Shown here: piece by piece, positions 54,066 through 64,000 of the stretch
Layout: the number at the start of each line of letters is the position of its first letter
Position numbering within the stretch: position 1 is the stretch's first letter
Assembly: GCA_004764695.1 (NCBI GenBank)
Contig: SMSO01000032.1
Location: 6,902,668 to 6,966,667, forward strand
Length of the DNA stretch: 64,000 nt
Reading direction: 5' to 3'
Origin: Schizochytrium sp. TIO01
Taxonomy: Eukaryota; Sar; Bigyra; Thraustochytrida; Thraustochytriidae
The notes under the pieces: generated by a model
Database searches by the model: none
Told to the model about the DNA's origin: nothing
The model's input: only the letters and a program-made list of their open reading frames with translations
Translations under genes and position numbers: made by a program

Positions 54066-57000
54066 TTCTGGAGATGACAGCTTTCTTTCTGCAGATCCTC
54101 TCCCTTCGAGCGCTGCGGATATCTGAGTGCCGCTGCAATCAAATGGGTCTCTGCGAACTCAGAGACGCTTTCATTTAATTCATTCTCTCCATTTCGATGA
54201 TGCTCAGAGCGGCGATTACTGTTATGCCATCATCATCTTTTCTTCGGCGACAGATGAGCTTGATGACCGTAGGCGCCACCTAGGCAGGTGCTAGGCGTGT
54301 GGGCTTCCAGCAGACGAGACCGGCTGCATGCAAATAGTTATACACAGACCCCCCGGATAATATGGAGCCCCGTCCGGACGAGCGTTCAGCTGATTGTGGG
54401 GGGGTCCGGCGCGAGTTTTTGCGTCTTCGTTTCCATCACGTGACTACTTTCCTCTTTGCAGAAGGAATTAATTCATCGCATATTCGACGAATCGCCCTTC
54501 GCTTGCCACGCATTCGCTGTTTCGCCCATCCGATCCACGCCTCTCCGCACGGCACGGGCCTTCGAAGCGCCTGCCTTAGGTCCCAAAGCCGCGCCGGGCC
54601 CGACGCTAGCCAGCTTCTCGCCGCCCAGCGCCGCCTCGACGTGCGGGAGTGAGGCCTCTTGTCCAACTTCTTCGCCTGCTGAAGCAAGACCAACTCGAAT
54701 GAAAAGAGTGATTCATTCATTCGACTCATTATTCCTCCTCTTGTTTCTATTATGATGCTATTCGTACATTTTAACTTTGATAAGTAAACATAAACATCAT
54801 ATATGTAAATAAATAAATTACATATGCACCTCCAGCCTGAGGATGACTTGTTCTTTCTTGGCGTTCTTTGCGGATATAGCAGCGGCTACCGGCCACTAGC
54901 ACCACCGGCGAGGCAGTGTTCCAATAGCCAGCCACGCTCTGTACCATACTGCTGTGAAGTGAAATCTTTTAAATCTTTTTTCTTTTCTTCTTTCAAGACC
55001 GCGCAATGCTTTCTTTCTCTGCTGTTCGCAACTAACTACCTCTGAGGAGACCCAAGCACAGCCAAAAGGATAGGAGTCAAAGCCTCGCTCACCGCCATGG
55101 GGTTAATACGAATGTGCATTGTGCAGCGCACAAACTTGTAGCAAGCTTAGCCGCTCTGGAGAGGGGCCTCCATCTTTGCTTCTTCCACTCGTGGCCTTTT
55201 CATTTAGTAGTCCTGTAATTAAATATTGGTCGCTCATTCTTTCCTATGGCGTGTGGCGCTGCTTGTTTTTCTATGTGCCAGAATGATTAAATTGAAGTTC
55301 AAGGAATGAAGATTGAATTCTGGAATCAGTGATGGACCCGGCGAACCGGATCCACCACGGTAGCTCCAAGGCTGCCACCAACTGGCACCGCTGCTAAGTC
55401 CAGGTTCTCTGACTCTCCAAGCCAGCTTCTTCAATGCGGTAGAAGACGACGATGGGGACGGAGTTCAAGCGCGCCTTCAGGCGAGTCAGCCACGTTTGCA
55501 AATGAATGAATGCATTCTCATTGAATATTGTACAGATTGATGGATGCCATGATATACGCGCGCACCAGCATAGGGATTTACCTAACGCAGTGCTACCGCG
55601 ACAGATTCTTTCCGTACGATTATCGTTTGCCGGCGATCCCGAAGTTCACAGCCAACTCACCAAACGCCGCCGTGCCCGTTATCAACCTTGGAGAAACCAA
55701 ACTGCTTTTTATTTGAGACGTACCATGGCGATAGACGGTCGCTGCAGGTGACCAGTGTCAGCTGCAGCGGCCATGTCTGAAGCAGCCAGATGGCGCTAAG
55801 CATGGACGCATGTATTCGGGTCTCCCCGAATGTATGTATCCTTGCTTCGCTGAGCGAGTGGCGTTTCTTGATTATTGTACGAAACGATGAAGGCCGCCAT
55901 ATTGTTTTTTAGCTCTTTGATTTTAATTTCCATTTTAATTCTGACTTCTTTTTTTAAAATTTGGTTTAATAATTAAAAGATGGAACACAACTTTTTTTCA
56001 GGCTGTAAAAAAAAAAATTAAAAAAAATGAAAATCTCCTCTAACAGAAAGCTCCCCTCATCTTGCAATTTAAAGGCAGATGAACAAATGTGCGACGACGG
56101 TCCTTCATCTTGCTCGTTGATCAGGCAGGCATCCGCCCTGAGACTCCGGGTCAGGCGTGCCTGCTCAAGCAAGCTCAACGCACCTGCCGTTTTGCTTCTT
56201 GCAGCTCTGTTTGATATCCGCCTCAAGCTTGGGTCTGGCGACTTTCCTTCCCGCGCTATCTATGGCTTGCTGCTGCTTTCTGTTGGAGAGCCTCGCCTCC
56301 TCGCTCCCTCGAGGGTCACGAAAAACTTCCGCTCTTACCACTTCGCAGACTCCTGTAATCAGTACGTATCCTCTGCTCAGGAACTCACTCACTTGTGCTG
56401 GGGAAGAAAGCCCGAGCAGAGTTAGGTCCTGATCGTTGCAATTCTTCGAGGTGACTGGAGACAGGAAAGCAGGCAATCAAGAAAGATGTCGCTCAGAACG
56501 GCTTGAAGGCCGGCTCCGTTGAAGCAGGTACCTGCACGATCATCCATCCATCCATCCATCCCTCCACGCTCTGAAGATGGCACTTCGCTGACCAAGAAGC
56601 AACGCCGATCTTCTGACTTGAGCAGAGCTACGAACTGTGAAGATACGTGCGAAGGATCCCAGGAGGTGGCTGGATTAGCTGAGCGAAGCTCTCTCCTCTT
56701 CGAGTTGTTTGGCTATTCCCATCGCTGATCTTCGCGTTGGTTTCGACTATCAAGAACAGAGACAAAGCGCAGACGGTGATCAGACATGCATGTATGTATG
56801 TATGTATCTGCTGCACCAACATTGAAGCACGTTCAAGACGTTCTCAACGCTGTCTCCTCAACGTGCAATGCATGATTCACTCTGCAGACCGACCTTCTCG
56901 TGCATAGTGATCAGATCATTGCGTTCGTGTAAACCACCTTGCGAGTTGGCACTACTGACTGCTGTGCGTATAGAGTTGTAGGTGCCTAACTGACTACACG

Positions 57001-60000
57001 ATCCTCGGCTTTGAACGAATGAGCATCGCCATTATAACTGTGTTGTCAATCTGTGCCAACATGACCGTGGCCTGCTTTCACTCGCTGTCCATTCACGTCC
57101 ACAGAGTCGGCCTCCGTGTCGCGTGCACCAAACAGACGAGTGTTGTCTTCACACGTCTCCGACTCTTCTTGCATCCAATTTATTCACGGTGAAAGTGTTT
57201 TTTATATAATTATAATTAAGACTTCTCGTCTTCTTCCTTTGAGTTTCTCCAAGTTTGGAACAGAACTATTATATAGAAGTAGGTCTTCGTCAAAAAGTGA
57301 AACATCGAGTGTTGTGGAGTTTGATGTGATCCTTACTATATTTCAACTATATTTTAATGTACAAAAGAGAAAAGAATGCTTTTAAATTAAAACTATCAAA
57401 ACTATTTTTATTTAATTTATTTTAAAAAAGGAAAAAAAAATCTTTCAAGATTTCGAGTGGGTACCTAACTACTATTGATTAGAAGTAGAGAGTGTGCGCT
57501 TTGGATCACACAAGAGTCGAAACGCTTTCCAACTTATCGAATGCTTCTCACGCACATGAAAACGTTTTTGAAGACGAGGCAGTGGACCAAGGTCGGCAGC
57601 CATTTGCAGGAATACATATGGGCAACGAAGAGGAGAATTAGTCACAGAATAGGGTGACATTGGCTAGCTAGCGTCAGTACGACCTCACGTCGTGCGGCCT
57701 TCCAAACAGAAGAACCTACCAAATAATTAATGATATATTTTACAATTTTATACTATGAGTTATACTCCGTCAGGTTTCTGATTGAATTTATATTACAAAA
57801 AAACTTTAAAGGTTAGAAAAAACTTTCATTCGCCGCATTTACATGAGAACGTGTAAATGAAATGGCGTCAGTCTTTCCATTCATTCACAGCATCTCCCCA
57901 AGTCCCAGACAACACGGACAGGATGGATACTCACGAAAAGCGCGCTCGTGAAAGCTTCATGAATCTTCGACTCCTGCCATAATCGCGCAGGGGGTCAGCT
58001 CTTCGGGAGAAATTCGCAGACCGTCCATGCGCACTCAGCTGTACTTATTTATCGCAAAGGAATGTGGACACGCAGAAAGAATCCAGCGTCGTCGCTCTTC
58101 AGACTTGCAACTGTGAGCTTCAAATGCTGGAAAACCTAAAATGCCAAAGAACCACCACCTCTTCTCCTTCTTCTCCTTCTTATCCGCGCTCCTTACCGTG
58201 CTCCAGCAAGTCTTCGAGGCCCTTCTTCAGGCCCTTCTCCGGGCTCTTCTCCAAGAACTCGTCCAGGTGTCCCGGCACACAAGTCGAAAACGTTGGCGGC
58301 GGTTAACTTCGACCGTTGGCTTTCTTTGAGCAGTGCAGTCAGTTTACCTAATTGTTTGTATCTACTGATGGATACATGATACAGAGTGTGTGCCTTTACT
58401 TTAACTAAGGCCAGCTACCGGCTGCTAGGCTGGTAGGACTCGTAGTGCATAGGCGTAGATGAAAGTGTGCGCCTTTTGACCCGTTTCCCGTTGGAAATTG
58501 CAAAGTTCGGGTAGTGCTTGCTTGTCTGTGATTCTGTCTGTCTAAAGGAGGCGGCGCTGTGCTGGTCCGCAGGAGCAACGGGACGCGAAGGATGTCTCGG
58601 CCGCAATGCGAAGCTCGGGTTAGCTGGGGAAGACAGTGCGTGTGGCTTGCTGGCGGGAAAAGACCAGCTGGCACTCTTGATCACTGCGACGGGCGTGCTT
58701 TGCTTACGGAGGAGTTTATGTAGCCGATACCTCGGTTCTCGCGAACCAAAGCAAGCGCAGGCCTGACTGCGTAGAACCGAGCAGCCAGCCATGAAGGGGG
58801 TGGAGCCCGCCGTGGCACAGGCTAAGACGTGCAGCAAAATATACAAGGAGAGGCAGGAGCAGAACCCCTAATGTGTGGACTCAGACCAAGCAGCAGTGTA
58901 GTTGATGAATCTTCTACCGATGAGCCGTTACTGAGATAAATCGAAAGCAGTCTTTTTTTATTTTAATAACAAACGAAATAAAATTGCATTATCATGATAG
59001 TCACTCCAAAGCTACTATTGCGAGAACGCAATTGTGGTCTGCGACGTTAGCTGACTCCAAAATGAGGGACAATTTTTTTCTATGAGCGTTTCCTGACTTA
59101 AAGGTGTTAATCCTTTGGACTACCGGATTCTAACGATTGGACGAACGACCAAACGACCGAATGTCCAAGTAACCTTAAATCTGAATCGTTGACTGTATCA
59201 GCAAAGAAATGTCCCCCAGTCGAGCCGTTCACAGCCCCCCCTCGTGGTTTTTTCGTACTTCTTCGGCATGACACTCGCTCGACGTATTCTCCTTGTCTCG
59301 CTATAACAATGGAGTGTCAAAGTAAATGCTTGGGTGGTGCTATTAGTTCTATCATGATTGACTCATTTTTGTAAATAAAGTATTCTCTTTCTTTCCCCCT
59401 TCTTCACGTTCGATCTTGAAAGAACAGGTGAGAGTCTTGTCTATCCTACACCTCCACAAGTTGTTCCTCCGTCCTGTTCAGTGTTGGACAACAAGCATAG
59501 AGACACGTCGCGGCCAAGTGCTACCCTCTGGATGACCAGTATGAAATAGATGTAGTAAGAGGATGATTTCAAGTCTCATTTGATCGCGACGTGAATATAT
59601 CAACTCCCAAGAACGTAGGACGACTCTCCATGTGAATAGTCCTGACTGACTGATCGAGTTGCTGCGCGATCCCAATTGAAAGATAAAGTAATAAGCCCGC
59701 GCTGGGAGTTTATCATCAAGATACATTTTCATAAGTAGGCTCATGTTATCTATTGATTCTTGTATAATACATGTAGAAAAGCATGATCCCTTACGTCTCT
59801 AAATGCGAGTTTCGGCACGATTTACGTATTGCAATGCTGCGTTGGAAAATACGTTTTAAGTTTAGCCTCTAGCTAGGGAAAAAAGAAAAAGAAAAAGAAA
59901 GTATGCAACACGGGAGCTATTGACACGTATGATCAGTGAGTTGAATCGTGCTCAAACATGATCTGAGACCTAAATGTTTCTTGTACATGAATGATTTAGG

Positions 60001-61051
60001 TTGCAGGTTCCATTTCTGCAAATCTAGTCATAGACCGTTTAGTGTGGATCTCAATGCAAGCGAATTTGCTGAATTGAATTGGCAATAATGAGTATGTTCA
60101 AAGCACTCTTTAGATGGTTTTGAGAAAATCTTGGTTAGCGAGAACGATACAGACTAGATGCTTGAAAAGGGCTTGAAAGGGAAGGCTTTGTAGATCTTGG
60201 TTTTAAGATTTAGCAATTCAAATTCAATTATAAGGTAGATTGATGCATGTTGTAATTTGTAATTTGTAATTGGGATAATAATACAGACTCATCTGTATTA
60301 AAACAAATCGACGAGACTAGATTGACATTTCACTTCCAACATCAACTTAGATTTCATCATACTTATTCTATTGAGCGAGCATGTATGTGCACTTTTTATT
60401 CTCAAATTCTCCGCTCCTTAACCACGCGTCTGGTTGCCCATATCTAGTTCAGTGCAAATTCTAAGATCTTCAATCAAAGGAACACCTCCAGCTGACTAGA
60501 TTCATCTTTCAGCACTCGCATAGCACTTATGATGGCACGCTAGAGGCTTACCAGAGTCTTTTCCACGTGTTAGGATCCCAGCAGAAGGAGAATTTGAAAC
60601 CACATTCCAGAAGAAATGGCACACTATTACACCAGAACAACAATTGAGTAATTAAGTATAATTTCAATTGTTTCATAATCGTAATCTGGATGATAGGTTG
60701 GAGCCTCAAAGCACGAAATGTATATGGATGAGACTTGTGCCATGCACACACTCATGGAAAGCTTTGCTCCTCTACTGTCCAGTCGATGTCTGATCTCCGG
60801 CGATGATAAGTGGAATAGTCCTTACAACAAGCGAATATAATACACCACCGAAGAGAACAAGGAAGGTACTGGGATAATTCATTCTTGCAGGAGCATTCAT
60901 TGAAGTGGAGTAAGTATGTAAATTTTACAGTATTGCTCTCTCAATCTCTGCATTCACCCATTTGTGATGTATCGGGCGAGTATATTCTATAGGATGGAAT
61001 GATATTTCTATACCATTTCTTAGCTCTTAAAATTTAACACCAGCTTTACAT
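54066..61051. other. Long gene-poor region with isolated GC-rich coding-like islands
   Basis: About 7 kb without a supported gene. Two GC-rich islands have codon-like third positions. One is 54465-54755 (plus), following a possible TTTGCAG acceptor and rich in Ala/Pro/Ser. The other is 55540-55716 (plus, from ATG), 58 codons including IYLTQCYRDRFFPYDYR. Neither matches a family or has a clear partner exon. Short CATC units (about 56541-56562) and ATGT units (about 56786-56806) occur. 58900-61051 shows nothing recognisable. Confidence 0.5.
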
Positions 61052-61653
61052 TTACAGGTTTGAGTGAAAGGCTCGTGCAAATGTCCACATCATGGCAAGA
61101 ATTGCAAAAAGAGAAGGACGCAGAAGTGACCCTGTATTGCAATATGCATCGCTTGTAGGATCTAGGGAGAAGTCGAAGTAATCAGCAGTATTACCGTCTA
61201 AGCAATTCTCAACATAGTCAGATTCCCACTGGTCTTTTGTTGCTAGCACACGACTTTCATAATCAGCGTCTGTAGAGAAGCAAGCACTTGCTGCTTTGTA
61301 GTACTTCACGAATTCGCAGCGACAATACTGTAGAACGATATTATAGATCAATGTTAGTCCTCAATAGTGCAGACAGACTCAATTTGTGAGTGGTTGTAAC
61401 TTACATGGCAATAGTCATCCCCGTAGTCATTCTTGCACATCGCAAAGTCTAAGCTGTATTGAATGCGAACGCCATCGAGGGTGCCCGGATCATCACAGAG
61501 ATATAGTTTATGAAATTCTTTTTCTTGACCTCTGACACTGATAAGACAAGCACTCCACACAAGAAGAGCCACAATCTGTATCAAGGGCCCTAGGTTTCTA
61601 GCGCGAAAGTTTCCGCTGAGGCGCCTTTGCCGCTTGCCCGTGCGCGACGCCAT
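61052..61653 (-). CDS. Small Cys-rich secreted or surface protein (two exons)
   Basis: Exon 1 is 61405-61653 and exon 2 is 61052-61327. The 77-base intron has donor GTAAGT, CTAAC at 61353-61357 and acceptor TACAG, between codons. The product is 174 residues from the ATG at 61653. A basic N-terminus precedes a hydrophobic signal or anchor segment (about 25-40; IQIVALLVWSACLISV). The mature part has paired cysteines, with a CHYCRC cluster created exactly at the splice junction, which supports the join. A second hydrophobic stretch near the C-terminus (PSLFAILAMMWTFARAF) could be a GPI-addition signal. No family recognised; a small surface protein is likely. Confidence 0.65.
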
Positions 61654-63153
61654 GCTCAAAACTGATACTGACGAGAGTTCTTCTACAACTAGCAAAGGGC
61701 ACTTCTAGACTGAGATGTGCAAAACCATTCAAGACACCGCGCGAGCAGGCAAAGTGCTCAGCTATGGGGGGATCAACCCGGTAAAGAAATAAAGAAAGAA
61801 GAGGTCGGGCAAGAGAACAAACAAGCAAGCAAGCTTTACTCGCAGCTTTGGCGCAGGTTGAAAAAACACACACATCTAAACCCACTACTAGTGCATTAAA
61901 GTAACCGTTGGGTAGTTCGGCGCTCCAACGCGCCGTTTTATTCGTGACAGTTCCTTGGCGTCCCTTTCTGGTTCTCGTGAGCTCCACTGAAAATGCTACT
62001 CAGGAGGTCCAGGACACTAGAGCAAGATCCTGAGGGGTCACACACGGCGATGGGCAACACTTTATGACCACTGCCTTGATTGTTGAATCGAAGTATACCA
62101 CTGGCGTTCCCCAGAGCGTCTAATATACGGCAGCTGACAAGAGAGCCTCATAATCCTCATCGAAATGCTATATTCTAGCAAGTAAGTAATCAACCTCCAC
62201 CTTGAAATTTGCTTTTGCGACGCAAAGCCAAGCAGATAGATTATTGTCCTATCTTTCAGTGGTCGCGTCAGCGAGTGGAAACGGAAGGAGCGACGGTGGA
62301 CGAGAGAGCTCAAGGGGATCTCCAGAAGATCTTTACGACGGCTACGATACAATAGATGAAACAAGCTAGCCTACTGTCTCTCATGGGTAATTTGGTCAAC
62401 ATTTGGGCGCATTCTGCTAATACTAAAATCTGACACCTTATGGACGAGTCTACAGTCTATGCTATGAAAAGCTTGGGTTCGATGGGATTCGACTCTCCAC
62501 ACTATTTTCGATGAACATTGGAGCAAATTTGGGTATACGAAGTTCTAATCGTTCTGACTGAGCCCGCTGATGACCTACATGGCGGACTTGTAGTGACAGC
62601 TTCAGATCTTACAGAATTCACCAGTTTTATGGACGACTAACTAAGGAATAGTATTTTAGTTTGAGATTTCCTTTATCCACTAGCTATAAGTTCTTTGAGA
62701 ATCTACTCAAAAGGTTCCCAATGAGGACCCGAAACTGCAGACCAGTTTCGCTTACAGCTTTTATACGTGCTTAACAAAATTAATTTAATTCAGAATGTCA
62801 TATGGAGAGCAGATTCCACAAAGAAGTCAGGGTTTAATAAGAGCTTTAATCAAGGGTTTCGATGCTTTACTTATTATTTTCGTTAAATACAAACTACCTT
62901 GAGAGGCAAAAGCCTTCAGACTTCAGACTTTTTGGTTTTCCTGCCCTGATTCCAGATCAAAACTTAAGAATTCTCTTGCAAAAATTAGTATTTCATTAAA
63001 GGCCACTTCAACGAAGTGAAAGAAAGAAACGAAGAAAGAGAGAAGAATGTCAACATCACGTACAGGACATTGAGAAGGCGCAGTAGGTCTATATGGAATA
63101 TAAAAACCTCTCGCTGGCCATGCGCGCTGCAATCTTCCGATGAACCCGCGGCA
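61654..63153. other. Intergenic, no supported gene
   Basis: About 1.5 kb. A minus-strand frame at 62062-62364 and another at 62923-63327 lack start codons in good positions or domains. No repeats of note. Confidence 0.5.
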
Positions 63154-63366
63154 ATGAACGTTCCCCCTCGTCTGCTCGACATCTGGCGCTACACGAATCG
63201 CTGTATTGGAGCGTCCGGCTTCATCTACCATAAGCACGTGCGTTCTGTCTGGCCTATACTGATAAGCAAGATAGGAAAACCAATTCCAAGAGAAATGATC
63301 TGTAGTGAAATTAGAGCAAATATCCAAACAACATTAGCAGAGCTCGATACCCATATTGTCGCCTAA
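63154..63366 (+). CDS. Candidate small protein of 70 residues
   Basis: Open frame from the ATG at 63154. The first 36 codons use C- or G-ending codons typical of real genes here (CTG, CTC, GAC, ATC, CGC), unlike the AT-rich flanks. The peptide includes RLLDIWRYTNRCIGASGFI and KHVRSVWPILISKIG. There is no signal peptide or clear membrane helix. It could be a small mitochondrial or ribosomal subunit, but I do not recognise it. An overlapping minus-strand frame (62923-63327) is the main competing reading. Confidence 0.35.
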   Translation: MNVPPRLLDIWRYTNRCIGASGFIYHKHVRSVWPILISKIGKPIPREMICSEIRANIQTTLAELDTHIVA

Positions 63367-64000
63367 GCGCGCATCCTAAATCGTCTTTTTCTGTTTCTTC
63401 GGATGGGCAACACTTCGAAGATTTGACGTTTAAGGATCACGCCCCTGGACTTTCCTTAGCGTGTTCACGGAAAGCTTGCTTTTGCTCGCGGATTGGCTCA
63501 TACCCGTGCAATCCGCTCAGCTCCCTGTCCACTTCTTTTTTTAATTTCCGCACTGTCCACTTCTTTTTTTAATTTCCGCAAACCCTCTCCGCCCTTATGC
63601 CTTTTTGCAGGGCACAGCTCATCATACCTGGTGCACAAGAGATGCCAGGTGAACAAGTTACTCTCTTCTATATGTCCAACGCCTCCTAAAGACGCCGACT
63701 TTCTGGCTTATCCAACATCCCCATTTGCGTTTCATCAAGTTTGTTGGGGGCTTTTTTTATAAATGTGCCCAATGCACGTTGCTTCTAAGCCTTCAATAAT
63801 GATTTTCGACAACCATTTTTGTATTCTGAAGGACTTCAAGCTTGTTTGTGATCTCCTTTCTGTGGACCATTGATCGTTATTGACCATTTTGAAGCGTTCC
63901 AATATTAAATGGGCAATCCACTAATAATCAACCATGGTGGATCTCGGTAGGACCGCCTACGTAGGCAGCGCATCCTGAGTACGTTGCCTTGACTGCTAGA
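63367..64000. other. Right-edge intergenic sequence
   Basis: About 630 bases with the 28-base tandem duplication listed separately. No gene seen. Confidence 0.5.
63525..63580. repeat. 28-base tandem duplication
   Basis: Two identical head-to-tail copies (63525-63552 and 63553-63580), each starting CTGTCCACTTC and ending TTTCCGCA. The lack of divergence suggests a recent event. Confidence 0.95.

Noticed and set aside
53727-54178. Open frames over the GA-rich and CTTT tracts
   Set aside because: Low-complexity products of microsatellites on both strands.

Overview
The window is nuclear DNA of a single-celled eukaryote. Its genes are uninterrupted or carry a single short GT-AG intron with a GTAAGT-type donor, and four of five introns have CTAAC upstream of the acceptor. 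Genes lie on both strands without operons, and the proteins are typical eukaryotic ones (MCM8, URI, GPN2, AP-4 mu, Mog1, a DPP8/9-type peptidase). A Pro-Thr/Ala-Pro-Thr mucin-like linker and several long coiled-coil, IQ and EF-hand proteins fit a flagellated stramenopile. A labyrinthulomycete (thraustochytrid or aplanochytrid) is my best guess, but that is inference. No rRNA, convincing tRNA, CRISPR array or intact transposon was seen.

Layout. 1-18130 is gene dense: MCM8 (N-terminal part, running off the left edge), URI, a Sec14-GOLD lipid-transfer protein, a 789-residue coiled-coil protein, GPN2, a second coiled-coil protein, an IQ/leucine-rich-repeat protein and a Costars-domain protein. 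18131-26048 has no intact gene. It holds long tetranucleotide arrays, including a pure (GTTT)55, and several decayed coding fragments; the clearest is a kinase whose catalytic residues are mutated and whose frame is broken. 26049-32083 holds a PH-like protein with a low-complexity N-terminus, AP-4 mu, an exon-like stretch with a J-domain HPD motif, and Mog1. 32084-42211 is sparse, with a tail-anchored protein, a mitochondrial chalcone-isomerase-like protein, a 111-residue coiled-coil protein and a two-exon cytochrome-oxidase-like subunit. 42994-52432 holds an EF-hand coiled-coil protein, a DPP8/9-like peptidase and a mucin-like type I membrane protein. 52433-64000 is mostly repeat-rich and non-coding, with a two-exon Cys-rich secreted protein and one small candidate gene.

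How the genes relate. There is no biosynthetic cluster. Recurring themes are RNA polymerase assembly (URI, GPN2), nuclear transport (Mog1), membrane traffic (Sec14-GOLD, AP-4 mu), mitochondria (chalcone-isomerase-like protein, oxidase-like subunit) and probable cytoskeletal or flagellar proteins. I found no convincing new defence-like or mobile system. The most unusual material is the set of decayed coding fragments at 22.4-25.8 kb and 30.3-31.3 kb.
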